Shown: positions 46,009 to 55,158, counted from the first letter of the stretch. The stretch: DNA of 64,000 bases from Bacillota bacterium (GCA_023395615.1 JAEWYP010000069.1:1-64000), one strand, 5' to 3'. Translations and numbers: made by a program. Notes: generated from the sequence alone by a model not told the origin.

Positions 46009-47529
46009 ATGACGATGGAAGATAAGGTCGTCCTGACCATGCGCGGTATCACCATGACCTTTCCCGGGGTCAAGGCGCTGGATCATGTGGATTTTACACT
46101 CCGAAAAGGCGAGATCCATGCGCTGATGGGTGAAAACGGCGCGGGAAAATCCACACTGATTAAGTGCCTGACCGGTGTGCATGATTTTGAATTTGGCGAG
46201 ATCCGGGTGGACGGCATCGAGGAGCCGATCCGTAACCATTCCACGATGGAGGCGCAAAGACGCGGCATTTCCACCGTATATCAGGAGGTAAACCTTTGCC
46301 CTAACCTGAGCGTGGCGGAGAATCTTTTTGTTGGCCGCGAGCCGCTTACGAAGGCGCACACGATCGACCGGAAGGCAATTGTGAAACGCGCTCAGAAGCT
46401 GGCCGAAGAATTTGAATTGAATATTGACGTACAGCAGACGATGGGCAGCTACTCCCTGGCGCTCCAGCAGATGATCGCGATTGCACGTGCTGTGGACATG
46501 GATTGTAAAATCCTGATTCTGGATGAGCCGACATCCTCGCTGGATGATAATGAGGTGAGTAAACTTTTCGCCCTGATGCGCAGGTTACGTGATCAGGGCG
46601 TCGGAATTATCTTTGTTACGCACTTTCTGGAGCAGGTTTATGAAGTTTGCGATCGGATTACCGTGCTGCGTAACGGCCAGCTGGTTGGGGAGTATCCTGT
46701 TACGGCGTTGCCGCGCGTGAAGCTGATCGCCGCCATGATGGGCAAAGATATTGATGATCTTGCGAAGATCAAGCCGGAAGCCTGCGAAAACCGCTGCGGC
46801 GATATGCTGATTGACGCTAAAGGATTAGGCCACACAGGAAAGATCAAGCCATTCGACCTGAATATCCGGCAGGGAGAAGTGGTCGGGCTTACAGGACTGC
46901 TGGGTTCCGGTCGCAGTGAACTGGCGCGGGTTATTTATGGCGCGGATCGTCCGCAGACCGGAACGCTGAAAGTGAAGGATAAACCCGCCCACATTGCACA
47001 ACCGATTGACGCGATGAAGCTGGGTATGGGGATGCTGCCGGATGACCGTAAAGCGGAAGGAATCATCGATGACCTTTCCATCCGCGAAAACATTGTTCTT
47101 GCGATGCAGGCGCATCAGGGCATGCTCAAACTGATTCCATACAAGGAACAGTGCGAGATCGCCGATAAGTATATTGCGCTTCTTGACATCAAGACGGCGA
47201 GCCGGGAAACACCGCTGAAACAATTGTCCGGCGGTAATCAGCAGAAAGTGATCATTGCGCGGTGGCTGGCGACTGATCCTGATTTTCTGATACTGGACGA
47301 GCCAACAAGAGGTATCGATATCGGAACAAAAACGGAGATACAGAAGCTGATCATCAAACTGGCCGAGGAAGGAAAGAGCATCCTTTTCATTTCCTCGGAA
47401 ATTGAGGAAATGCTTCGTACCTGTAACAGGCTGGCCGTTCTTCGGGACGGCGAGAAAGTCGGCGAACTTTCCGGCGATATGACGCAGGAAAGCGTAATGC
47501 ACGCGATTGCCGGAGGTGAAAAAGGATGA
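46009..47529 (+). CDS. Sugar ABC transporter ATP-binding protein (YtfR-like)
   Basis: The ~506-residue protein has two ABC modules, as usual for monosaccharide importers. The first has GENGAGKST (41-49) and LILDEPTSSLD. Its signature region reads SLALQQMIAIA. The second has the usual degenerate GLLGSGRSE and LSGGNQQKVIIARWL. In-frame ATGs at 46009 and 46015 both follow AAAGGA. It overlaps the first permease by 4 bases. Confidence 0.94.
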   Translation: MTMEDKVVLTMRGITMTFPGVKALDHVDFTLRKGEIHALMGENGAGKSTLIKCLTGVHDFEFGEIRVDGIEEPIRNHSTMEAQRRGISTVYQEVNLCPNLSVAENLFVGREPLTKAHTIDRKAIVKRAQKLAEEFELNIDVQQTMGSYSLALQQMIAIARAVDMDCKILILDEPTSSLDDNEVSKLFALMRRLRDQGVGIIFVTHFLEQVYEVCDRITVLRNGQLVGEYPVTALPRVKLIAAMMGKDIDDLAKIKPEACENRCGDMLIDAKGLGHTGKIKPFDLNIRQGEVVGLTGLLGSGRSELARVIYGADRPQTGTLKVKDKPAHIAQPIDAMKLGMGMLPDDRKAEGIIDDLSIRENIVLAMQAHQGMLKLIPYKEQCEIADKYIALLDIKTASRETPLKQLSGGNQQKVIIARWLATDPDFLILDEPTRGIDIGTKTEIQKLIIKLAEEGKSILFISSEIEEMLRTCNRLAVLRDGEKVGELSGDMTQESVMHAIAGGEKG

Positions 47530-48599
47530 AGCAAATCCGAAAAATCACTAAGATGAGGCTGTTTCTGCCGATCTTCAGCATGCTGCTGGTGATGGCGATC
47601 AATATGATTTACGACATCGCCAACGGCAATGTATTCTACAACTTCTTCACGATCAGCGTACGGAACGGCCTGTTATACGGTCGTCTGATCGATATTCTCA
47701 ACCGTGGCAGCGAGGCGGCGATACTGGCAATCGGTATGACGCTGGTTGTTTCCTCCTCCGCTGGCGTTGATATCTCGGTTGGTTCGGTCATGAGCCTTGC
47801 GGGCGGTATGTGCTGCATGTTGCTGGCGGGATTTGGTAACGCGAACGTATCGCAGTACGCCATGCCGCTGTGGGTGGGGCTGCTGGCCGGTTTGGCCGTT
47901 GCCTGCCTGTGCGGAGCGTTCAACGGTTTTCTGGTGTCTTACCTAAACATCCAACCCATGGTGGCAACGCTGATTTTGTTCTCGGCGGGGCGAGCAATCG
48001 GCCTGCTGATGTGCAACAGCACGATCGTCTATATCCGGGAACCGTCCTTCCAGTTCCTCGGCGGATATCTGGGGCCGATCCCCACACCGATTATTGTTGC
48101 AATTCTATGTATCACGGTGATGTCGCTGATTCTGAAATATACGGCGCTGGGTATGTATGTGCAAAGCGTGGGCATTAACGCAAAAGCGGCGCGTATCGCG
48201 GGGTATCAGTCCCGACGCATCATCTTTACCACCTTCGTGATCTGCGGCCTGCTGGCTGGAATCGCCGGGCTGGTGGCGACAAGCCGTATCTATTCGGCCG
48301 ATACCAATAACATTGGCCTGAACTTCGAACTGGATGCCATCCTGGCTGTCGCACTGGGCGGCAACAGCCTGGGCGGCGGAAAATTCCGGTTGTCCGGTTC
48401 CATCATCGGCGCTTATACCATACAGGCAATTACGACCACACTGTATGCGTTGGGTGTAAGCTCCGCGCAGGCGCCGGTATTCAAGGCGGTCATTGTAATC
48501 CTGATCGTTACGATCCAGTCTCCTGCGGTGAAAGCGGCTATGGCCAAACGCGCTGCCGCCAAGGAACTCGCTGACAGGAAGGGGGCGGTTGGTGTATGA
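47526..48599 (+). CDS. Sugar ABC transporter permease (YtfT-like)
   Basis: The 357-residue protein has about nine to ten membrane segments, with VDISVGSVMSLAGGM and QPMVATLILFSAGRAIGLL, marks of BPD_transp_2 monosaccharide permeases. It overlaps the ATPase gene by 4 bases at ATGA and the second permease gene by 4 bases. With that permease it should form the heterodimeric channel. Confidence 0.93.
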   Translation: MKQIRKITKMRLFLPIFSMLLVMAINMIYDIANGNVFYNFFTISVRNGLLYGRLIDILNRGSEAAILAIGMTLVVSSSAGVDISVGSVMSLAGGMCCMLLAGFGNANVSQYAMPLWVGLLAGLAVACLCGAFNGFLVSYLNIQPMVATLILFSAGRAIGLLMCNSTIVYIREPSFQFLGGYLGPIPTPIIVAILCITVMSLILKYTALGMYVQSVGINAKAARIAGYQSRRIIFTTFVICGLLAGIAGLVATSRIYSADTNNIGLNFELDAILAVALGGNSLGGGKFRLSGSIIGAYTIQAITTTLYALGVSSAQAPVFKAVIVILIVTIQSPAVKAAMAKRAAAKELADRKGAVGV

Positions 48600-49645
48600 A
48601 AACCTCTCCGCTTGCCGGTAATACCCATCGCCGTATGAACAATAACACCGTGCTTATCATGATTACCATCGCTCTGTTTGTGATCATGTACGCAGCCGGA
48701 TGCATTGCTTACAGTGAAAAGGGATTTGACCATCTGCAAACGTTCCTGAACATCCTGATTAACAACTCCGGTCTGATCTGTATTGCATGCGGCATGACCT
48801 GTGTCATGCTGACCGGTGGCATCGACGTCAGTGTTGGCGCGCTGATCGCTATGGATTGCATGTTCATTGCCGTCGGAATCGAGTACTGGGGCGTATCCTC
48901 GCCGATCCTGATGCTGCTGGTGCTGCTGATTGGCGTAGCGTTCGGCCTGCTGCAAGGCTTCTGCGTGGGCTATCTGGGGATACAGCCCTTTATCGTAACT
49001 ATCGCTGGGATGTTCTTCGCCCGCGGTATGACCGCTGTGATCTGCACCCAGCAGGTAACGATTAAATCCGATCCGTTCTTCGTTTGGCTGGCTAACCTGA
49101 AGTTTAACATGCCCTTTGAAATTGGCGCGTATTTTAATAACAAGGGCAAGGAAATGATTCCATACTTCCGTTTGCCGGTAATCATCGCGCTGGTTGTATT
49201 GGTGGCTATCTTTCTGGTTCTCCGGTACACCCGTTTCGGACGCAGCCTGTATGCTGTGGGCGGCAACCAGCAGTCTGCGGCTCTGATGGGGCTGGATGTG
49301 AAGAAGGTTCGCATGAAAGCGTATGTGCTTTCCAGCTTCCTTTGCTCTATCGGCGGCATCTGCTATTGCCTCAACACCATGGCCGGCACCACCACGCAGG
49401 CGACGGGGCTGGAAATGGATGCGATCGCTTCTTCCGTAATCGGCGGAACACTGTTGACCGGCGGCGTAGGAAATGTAATCGGTTCGTTCTTCGGGGTGCT
49501 GATCAACGGTACGATTTCAAGCCTGGTCAAAACAAACGGCAAGCTGATTTCCTCCTGGGCTAACGTGGTATCGGCGATGCTGCTTTGCTTCTTCATCGTG
49601 TTGCAGGCTGTGTTCGCGAAAATTAAGGAGCGCAGCAAAGGTTAA
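48596..49645 (+). CDS. Sugar ABC transporter permease (YjfF-like)
   Basis: The 349-residue protein has about nine hydrophobic segments, including GGIDVSVGALIAMDCM and the segment GIQPFIVTIAGMFFARGMTA. It is homologous to the preceding permease and to YjfF. Two different permeases plus a double-module ATPase is the layout of the YtfQRT-YjfF importer, which differs from the single-permease Rbs, Xyl or Mgl systems. The ATG overlaps the previous gene by 4 bases. Confidence 0.93.
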   Translation: MKTSPLAGNTHRRMNNNTVLIMITIALFVIMYAAGCIAYSEKGFDHLQTFLNILINNSGLICIACGMTCVMLTGGIDVSVGALIAMDCMFIAVGIEYWGVSSPILMLLVLLIGVAFGLLQGFCVGYLGIQPFIVTIAGMFFARGMTAVICTQQVTIKSDPFFVWLANLKFNMPFEIGAYFNNKGKEMIPYFRLPVIIALVVLVAIFLVLRYTRFGRSLYAVGGNQQSAALMGLDVKKVRMKAYVLSSFLCSIGGICYCLNTMAGTTTQATGLEMDAIASSVIGGTLLTGGVGNVIGSFFGVLINGTISSLVKTNGKLISSWANVVSAMLLCFFIVLQAVFAKIKERSKG

Positions 49646-49667
49646 TCCGGCGGGATCATAAAATGAG

Positions 49668-49733
49668 ACAGGCCGAAGGGATCGGTCGTATACGATGATG
49701 TATACGCTGCCCATTCGGCCTGTATTCTTTTTA
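49668..49733 (+). terminator. Intrinsic terminator after the importer operon
   Basis: ACAGGCCGAA pairs with TTCGGCCTGT, enclosing an inner GTATAC/GTATAC arm. The stem is followed by ATTCTTTTT. It may also serve the converging MBL gene. Confidence 0.85.
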
Positions 49734-49749
49734 TCTGTGACAAACAGTT

Positions 49750-50628
49750 TTATGTCCGTTCCCAGAGCATTGTATGATCGGCAAACCGAACCTGAAGCCT
49801 GCCGGCATCCTTATGCCAGGAGAGGAACGATCGAACGGTGCTGCCAACGAGCACGTACTGTTCCATCGTCATGGTCAGGTGATAGGCTTGAAAAACGCCG
49901 CGCAGCACAGCCTCGAAACTGGAGGCTTCCCTGCACAACGACAGGATACAATCTCCTGCGGCAAGCACCTTTTCGTAGTTCAGATTGCATAACGGCGCAA
50001 TATCCTCTGTTGCGTCGGCATGGGAGGGAACGAAAATACGCGCCTGCAAACCGGACACCTTTACCAACGTGTCCAGATAGGCCTGCACATCGTAGAGAAA
50101 CGGGATTCCATACTTGTCGAGTGTCGTTTCGCTGCTGACACAATCCGCCAGATACACCACGTCGTCCGGGGTGCGAAACCCGACCATATCAAAGAAATGC
50201 CCGGGCAAGGGAAGGATTTCAAGATCGGCGGGGAAAGCCGGATCAGAAAACGGAAGCACATGACTGGCCTGTGCCATCAGAAATTTATGTCTCAGTTCCG
50301 CGCAGGGATAACCGCCATACAGGAACGATGGTTCCAGCAGCGGAAACTGTGTAAAACACCCCTCGATTCCCTCGGAAAAAATCTTGCAGCCTGTCTGGGT
50401 CTGCAGGTACTGGTTACCTCCGATGTGGTCGGCATTGGAATGTGTATTTACGATGGCTTCCAGCGCCCACCCCTGGCGATCCAGCACCTGCCGCACCTTG
50501 CGGCCCGCGTCCTTGTCGTTGCCGCTGTCGATCAGCACCGTGCGACGTGAATCCGGTACGTAGAGGCCGATTTTTGCGGGGGATTGGAGATAATAACTTT
50601 GGGGAGCCACTTGAATGAGTTCAAACAT
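49750..50628 (-). CDS. MBL-fold metallo-hydrolase
   Basis: The 292-residue protein has the metal-binding motif NTHSNADHIGGNQYL near residue 60, a PLPGHFFDMVG His motif near 145 and YLADC near 160. It belongs to the glyoxalase II/lactonase-like part of the superfamily. No substrate can be named. The ATG at 50628 is chosen for the GGAGG 8 bases upstream. It lies 87 bases after the small acidic-protein gene and may share its transcript. Confidence 0.87.
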   Translation of the reverse strand: MFELIQVAPQSYYLQSPAKIGLYVPDSRRTVLIDSGNDKDAGRKVRQVLDRQGWALEAIVNTHSNADHIGGNQYLQTQTGCKIFSEGIEGCFTQFPLLEPSFLYGGYPCAELRHKFLMAQASHVLPFSDPAFPADLEILPLPGHFFDMVGFRTPDDVVYLADCVSSETTLDKYGIPFLYDVQAYLDTLVKVSGLQARIFVPSHADATEDIAPLCNLNYEKVLAAGDCILSLCREASSFEAVLRGVFQAYHLTMTMEQYVLVGSTVRSFLSWHKDAGRLQVRFADHTMLWERT

Positions 50629-50715
50629 GCAATACGCCTCCGTGATAAAGGATGAAAGCGATAGACTCAACGGGAACCCCGGCGGAAAACCGTCGGGGTG
50701 AAAGTGCTGTTAGGA

Positions 50716-51201
50716 TTACTCGTTGTCATCCGTTTTTGGTTCCGGTTTGAGTTCGGCATCCGAAACGGAGGGATCCGGCTCGACAGGCTGGACTTCGCAT
50801 GGTACCGGTGTTTCTTCGCCGGTTTCCGTGTCCTCCACCGCGCAGGAGGTTTCGCCTTCCGCAGACGTGTCAGGGGTTGCAGGATCATCCTGCGAAGGGG
50901 TGTCCGGTGTGGCAACCCGGGCATATTTCTGGGCGCGCAGAACGCTGAGCCGATCATCAATGTCGCAAAGCTCCACCAGCATCTCGTTCAGCGGTTCGGG
51001 CAGGGACACGCCTTTCTGCCACATCTCAAAGGCCCGGAGGCTGAAATTGGTCAGAATTTCACGCCTTCGGTTTTCGAGATTGATTTCACTGGCTTTCAGT
51101 TTGGCGTTGCTGGCCAGGTTGGAGGCGGAGGTGCCGATCGCTTCCATACCTTTGAGGAGAGTAAGCCGAATCTTGCTGGAAAACGGGTCTTTCGCCATCA
51201 T
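50716..51201 (-). CDS. Hypothetical protein with helical N-terminus and acidic tail
   Basis: I recognise no family. The first ~95 residues look helical, with ASNLASNAKLKASEINLENR, and recall small scaffold or zinc-ribbon-type proteins, but no Cys pairs are there. The last ~60 residues are rich in Pro, Glu, Asp, Thr and Ser. No signal peptide is present. GGAGTGAG precedes the ATG at 51201. It starts 3 bases after the stop of the secreted cysteine-amidase-like gene, so both are one operon. Confidence 0.75.
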   Translation of the reverse strand: MMAKDPFSSKIRLTLLKGMEAIGTSASNLASNAKLKASEINLENRRREILTNFSLRAFEMWQKGVSLPEPLNEMLVELCDIDDRLSVLRAQKYARVATPDTPSQDDPATPDTSAEGETSCAVEDTETGEETPVPCEVQPVEPDPSVSDAELKPEPKTDDNE

Positions 51202-51204
51202 TTC

Positions 51205-52239
51205 TCACTCCGTTTCAGTATAGCGGTACAGGTCGTCGCGCAGGCGGTAAAGCGTCGCGCCACGTTTTTTCATGTTGAATACGTTCACCCACCAGTCCAC
51301 CGTGGCGTCGGCATCAAACTGTAAATAGCCCCAGCGCACGCCGTTAATGCGTTTGCCGCGCATGTTGCTGTCCGTCCAGTGAATCATGCCTGTTTGCGGG
51401 TCGTAATCGCGGATTACAAACAGGCTGTGGGGACCGTTGCCGCCCCCGTAGTAACCTACGATTTGCAGAAAGTCGCCCTTTTTAATCTGCAAGAGTAGAT
51501 TTCGCGCCAACGTCGCGTTCTCCTCCTCGCTCAGGCTGTCGTCGTACTTGAATTGTGCCGCGATTTCGAACGGGCTTCCGTCTGAGGCGGTTTCGGGTCG
51601 CCACTCAATCCCGTAGTCGTAGGGCGCGCAGGCCTTTTTACTGTTGTTTTTTGGCATGTGCAGTGCCAGCGCAGGGTAAGCCAGCATCCGATACCCGGCG
51701 CTGTAGGTATCGAACAGACGCATCACGAAATTTTTACAAACACCGATGTCGGTATCCGTTTCAGCGGGCGCGAACTGGTAGCGGCTGTTCTGAGAATTGG
51801 CGTAGGCGAGCGCGATCATTTTCTGTATCAGCTCTTCCCGTGGGGAGGGGATGGTGAGCGATTGTTCGGCGTAAGGCGTACCATCGGCTTTGGACGGGTC
51901 CGCATATCCGCGCGCAACCAGCACAGCCCCTTTCGTTTGCGGTGCATCCAGCTGAAAGATGTGTTCCACAGAGACCCCGGCGTTTTCAAAGGTCAGGGTC
52001 TGGGCAGGCAGGCGAAGCTCCAGCGTGATCAGGCTGATATTGCGCCCTTCAGCGCGCACCGTAAGCTGTTCTGAGCCGTCGTAACTCTGTCCGGCCGCGG
52101 GTGCGGTGATTGTGAGAACCGGAGAGGCCTGCTGGTTATCCAGCGATGTGTCGGCGTCGTCCTGTTCTGCCGCTGCCCCGGAAAGACCTAAAAGCAGCGT
52201 TACAATGACGGCGCAGGAACGACGAAACGCCACGGACAT
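51205..52239 (-). CDS. Secreted protein with NlpC/P60- or CHAP-like domain
   Basis: A signal peptide (about 1-24, ending near GAAAE) is followed by an Ig-like domain (about 35-130). The C-terminal half holds a candidate catalytic Cys in GVCKNFVMRLF, a His in GPHSLFVIRDYD and an Asp in HWTDSNMRG. This order fits a papain-like amidase (NlpC/P60 or CHAP), acting outside the cell, perhaps on peptidoglycan. The ATG at 52239 has AGGTG at good spacing; other ATGs upstream do not. Confidence 0.65.
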   Translation of the reverse strand: MSVAFRRSCAVIVTLLLGLSGAAAEQDDADTSLDNQQASPVLTITAPAAGQSYDGSEQLTVRAEGRNISLITLELRLPAQTLTFENAGVSVEHIFQLDAPQTKGAVLVARGYADPSKADGTPYAEQSLTIPSPREELIQKMIALAYANSQNSRYQFAPAETDTDIGVCKNFVMRLFDTYSAGYRMLAYPALALHMPKNNSKKACAPYDYGIEWRPETASDGSPFEIAAQFKYDDSLSEEENATLARNLLLQIKKGDFLQIVGYYGGGNGPHSLFVIRDYDPQTGMIHWTDSNMRGKRINGVRWGYLQFDADATVDWWVNVFNMKKRGATLYRLRDDLYRYTETE

Positions 52240-52261
52240 GCACATCACCTCACCTGTAACC

Positions 52262-52270
52262 AGTATAACA
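52262..52270 (-). promoter_or_regulatory. Extended -10 promoter of the secreted amidase-like gene
   Basis: The minus strand reads TGT-TATACT (52270-52262). No clear -35 is present. It lies 23 bases from the start codon. Confidence 0.5.
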
Positions 52271-52314
52271 TAAAACGAAGGGCCATGCCTGGTGAAAAGG
52301 CGCCGCACCGTTTG

Positions 52315-52354
52315 AAAAAGGGCCGATACATACCGCTTCGTATGCACAGGCCCT
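52315..52354 (-). terminator. Intrinsic terminator after the lipid kinase gene
   Basis: On the minus strand AGGGCC pairs with GGCCCT around an inner CATAC/GTATG arm, followed by TTTTT. Confidence 0.8.
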
Positions 52355-52425
52355 GTGAATGGGGTTTTTGCCGTTATCGGAAAGCAGGTGATTCAGGTGA
52401 TCCGATGAGTACAATCATTCGTCTG

Positions 52426-53304
52426 TCAGGCTTTACCAGGCCAGTAGGCCAACAGTGAGGAAGGGCTGCAGGCGAAGGTGGCACTGTCCATGGGGATGAT
52501 TTCGCCATCCAGATTCAGCCGCATGCCCGGGGATGTGAGGGTGCAGCGTTTCGCCCTGTAATGATGGGCGATCTTCTTTTTCATCAAGGTGCCTCCCAGA
52601 ATGGCGGGCAGATAAAAAGGGATGCGCCAGCGGGGAAGCGGCTCCACAACCATCACATCCAGCAGACCGTCGTCCACGTTGGCTGCGGGCATGATGGGGA
52701 TACCGCCACCGATATAACGCCCGTTGGCGATGGTACAGAGCATGTATTTCCCTTTCAGCAGAATATCATCGCCAATTTCCACCAGCATCTCAAAGGGGCG
52801 GAATGTTTTAATGGCCGCGATCACCCCATACAGGTACGGCCAGATACCGCGCAGATGTTTTTTGGCAGTCAGCGCGTAATCCAGCACCATCACGTCAAAG
52901 CCCGTTCCGCAGACGTTGATAAAGAACGAGTCGTTAATCACACCTGTGTCCAGCGGGTGAGCGGGGTGTGTCAGCACATAGTCCAGCGCTTCCTCCCACT
53001 TTTTGGGGGTGCCGATTGCTTTGATAAAATCATTGCCCGTCCCTGCCGGGATGATCCCCAGCGCGGTTTGGGTGCCCATAAGACCGGCGGCTGTTTCGCT
53101 GAGTGTGCCGTCTCCACCCACGGAGAGCACCGTTTCTACCCCCTGACGGGCGGCGGTGCGCGCCAGCTCCGTTGCGTGGCCGACGCCTTCGGTATAAACC
53201 ACCGTATGCTCTATTCCCCGGGTTTGCAGGATCGCATCGATCTTTTGCCCTACAGTAAGCGCATAACCGGTGCCCGCAATGGGGTTGACGATGACTGTAA
53301 TCAT
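52426..53304 (-). CDS. Diacylglycerol kinase-family lipid kinase
   Basis: The 292-residue protein matches the DgkB/YegS family of soluble lipid kinases. Motifs are IVNPIAGTG at the start, SVGGDGTLSE near 61 and IPAGTGNDF near 83. DgkB phosphorylates diacylglycerol released in lipoteichoic acid synthesis; YegS acts on phosphatidylglycerol. The ATG at 53304 follows GGAAGG. It diverges from the NadR-like gene. Confidence 0.93.
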   Translation of the reverse strand: MITVIVNPIAGTGYALTVGQKIDAILQTRGIEHTVVYTEGVGHATELARTAARQGVETVLSVGGDGTLSETAAGLMGTQTALGIIPAGTGNDFIKAIGTPKKWEEALDYVLTHPAHPLDTGVINDSFFINVCGTGFDVMVLDYALTAKKHLRGIWPYLYGVIAAIKTFRPFEMLVEIGDDILLKGKYMLCTIANGRYIGGGIPIMPAANVDDGLLDVMVVEPLPRWRIPFYLPAILGGTLMKKKIAHHYRAKRCTLTSPGMRLNLDGEIIPMDSATFACSPSSLLAYWPGKA

Positions 53305-53407
53305 GGCGCACCTTCCTACAATAAATCTGTGATATTTTACTTTTTTTACGAGGGAATGTAAAGAGTTTATGGGTGAGGAAACGTACGATTGCGGAAATAG
53401 TTTTTGC

Positions 53408-53436
53408 TTGCCGATCCGCCGCAAAGCAGATATACT
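53408..53436 (+). promoter_or_regulatory. Promoter of the NadR-like gene
   Basis: TTGCCG (53408-53413), a 17-base spacer and TATACT (53431-53436). Confidence 0.8.
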
Positions 53437-53470
53437 GTCAGCGTATCCAATCCCTTAAGGAGGAAAAGGC

Positions 53471-54514
53471 ATGTATAAAACGGGCGTGTATTTTGGGCGC
53501 TTCTGCCCGCCGCACAGGGGCCACCTCTACCAGATCATCGAAGCCTCCACCAAGTGCGATAAGCTGGTGGTGGTCATTTCCGATAACGCAGTGCAGACTC
53601 GTGAAATCTGCGAAAGCGCCGGCTTACCCACGATTACCTACCAGTTGCGCAAACAGTGGATCTCCCAGCAGGTGCAGGATATGGAGCATATCGAGGTTCG
53701 CGTGCTGGATGAAACCGATATCCCCGCTTACCCGGACGGCTGGCCGCTGTGGAGTGAGCGGATGCGGCAGGTGGTACCGGAAAAAATCGACGCATTCTTT
53801 CTGGGAGACTGCGATTATCAGGCGACGCTGGAAACCTATTTTCCTGATGCCGCCGTGGAACTGTTTGATCCCGCACGCACGCGTTACCCGATCTCCGCGA
53901 CCGACATCCGCAATAATATACTGGGCAACTGGCACTACATTCTGGGTTCGGCCCGACCGTTCTTTGCTAAGAAGGTACTGATTGCGGGTACGGAAAGTTG
54001 CGGTAAAACTACGCTGACCAAGTGCCTGGCCAAGCTGTACAACACCTCCTGGTCCGAGGAGGTGGGGCGATACTATGCGCGCGATTATCTGGGGGACGAC
54101 GAGACCATTTATACCGATACGGATTTCAGCCGGATCGCGCATTTGCAATACGAGCAGGATTATCACGCCCTGCGTACCGCTAACAAGGTTTGCTTTTTTG
54201 ATACGGACGCCACCTATACCGATTACTTCAGTGAACTGTATCTGGGCCGCCGCAATACGCTTGTGGAGGCTTACATCGACCATACCCGTTATGATCTGGT
54301 GCTGTTTCTGAAACCCGATGTGCGCTGGGTATCCGACGGACAGCGCCTGAACGGCCAACAGGAGAAACGCATGATGCTCAACGAACGGCTGATGAACATG
54401 TACCGTTATCATGGGTTTGGGGAGAAGCTGGTGGAAGTGGACGGGGATTACTCTCAACGCCTGACACGCGCAATCGAGCTGGTGGATCATCTGATGGGCG
54501 GTGCGCAACCCTGA
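53471..54514 (+). CDS. NadR-like NMN adenylyltransferase / ribosylnicotinamide kinase
   Basis: The N-terminal domain (1-~165) is a nucleotidyltransferase with GRFCPPHRGHLYQI and a late ISATDIR motif. The C-terminal domain (~170-347) is a kinase with the P-loop GTESCGKTTL. Together they convert nicotinamide riboside via NMN to NAD. The helix-turn-helix of enterobacterial NadR is absent, so this is an enzyme and not a repressor. TAAGGAGG precedes the ATG. No NR transporter (PnuC) is next to it. Confidence 0.92.
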   Translation: MYKTGVYFGRFCPPHRGHLYQIIEASTKCDKLVVVISDNAVQTREICESAGLPTITYQLRKQWISQQVQDMEHIEVRVLDETDIPAYPDGWPLWSERMRQVVPEKIDAFFLGDCDYQATLETYFPDAAVELFDPARTRYPISATDIRNNILGNWHYILGSARPFFAKKVLIAGTESCGKTTLTKCLAKLYNTSWSEEVGRYYARDYLGDDETIYTDTDFSRIAHLQYEQDYHALRTANKVCFFDTDATYTDYFSELYLGRRNTLVEAYIDHTRYDLVLFLKPDVRWVSDGQRLNGQQEKRMMLNERLMNMYRYHGFGEKLVEVDGDYSQRLTRAIELVDHLMGGAQP

Positions 54515-54579
54515 ATGTAAGTACGGGAGGAAGAACCGTCGAACCTTTCCACCGGTGGTAGTTCAGACAATTTACAAAA

Positions 54580-54603
54580 CGGCCTGAGAAGGGCCGCTTT
54601 TTA
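54580..54603 (+). terminator. Intrinsic terminator after the NadR-like gene
   Basis: The stem CGGCC/GGCCG is followed by CTTTTTATT. Confidence 0.8.
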
Positions 54604-54616
54604 TTGGACTTAACAC

Positions 54617-54645
54617 TTGACACAGCTTTTCTGCCCCTCTATAAT
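54617..54645 (+). promoter_or_regulatory. Promoter of the MarR-ABC exporter operon
   Basis: TTGACA (54617-54622), a 17-base spacer and TATAAT (54640-54645), a consensus promoter. Confidence 0.93.
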
Positions 54646-54660
54646 GTTAGCAATCTAACA
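54645..54660 (+). promoter_or_regulatory. Candidate MarR operator
   Basis: TGTTAG-CAAT-CTAACA is an inverted repeat with perfect 6-base arms. It overlaps the end of the -10 and the likely start site, ideal for autorepression by the MarR product. Confidence 0.75.
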
Positions 54661-54678
54661 ATATCGGGAGGGATTATA

Positions 54679-55158
54679 ACGCAACGGAAAAATGTGAGTT
54701 ATGCCGTGCGAATGCTGCTCAACCAGATGCGTAGATTTTCGGAAAACCATTTGCCTTACGACCCGGAGATACCACCGGCGCAGGGGCGATTGATCGGTTA
54801 TGTGAAACACCATCCGGATCGTGATGTTTATCAGCGTGATTTGGAGCAGGAGTTTCAAATTCGCCGTTCGACCGCCAGCGCGTTGCTGAAGAGTATGGAG
54901 AGGAACGATCTGATTCGCCGTGTGCCGGTTCCGCAGGACGCGAGACTTAAAAAACTGATTCTTACGCCGCGCGCGGAAGCTTTCAGCCAGAAGGTGGAAG
55001 AAGAGATTGCCCGCAGGGAAGCGCAAATTACACAGGGGGTAAGCGAGGAGGAAATGGCGGCGTTCTATGCGACGATCGCAAAATTTGAGGATAATTTGAA
55101 ACGCGGCGCCGGAGAGCCGGACGCCGGGCAGAAATGCGGGGAGGAAAAGGAATGCTGA
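54679..55158 (+). CDS. MarR-family regulator with uncertain start codon
   Basis: The protein has the MarR winged helix, with RDVYQRDLEQEFQIRRSTASALLKSMERNDLIRR in two visible helices and the wing VPVPQDARLKKLILT. GGGAGGG at 54666-54672 is the only ribosome binding site after the promoter. No ATG, GTG or TTG lies at normal distance. An ACG at 54679 has the best spacing (7 bases) and an ATA at 54676 is possible. The next GTG (54694) and ATG (54712) are too far and would clip the N-terminal helix. It overlaps the first exporter gene by 7 bases. Confidence 0.85.
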   Translation, partial: TQRKNVSYAVRMLLNQMRRFSENHLPYDPEIPPAQGRLIGYVKHHPDRDVYQRDLEQEFQIRRSTASALLKSMERNDLIRRVPVPQDARLKKLILTPRAEAFSQKVEEEIARREAQITQGVSEEEMAAFYATIAKFEDNLKRGAGEPDAGQKCGEEKEC

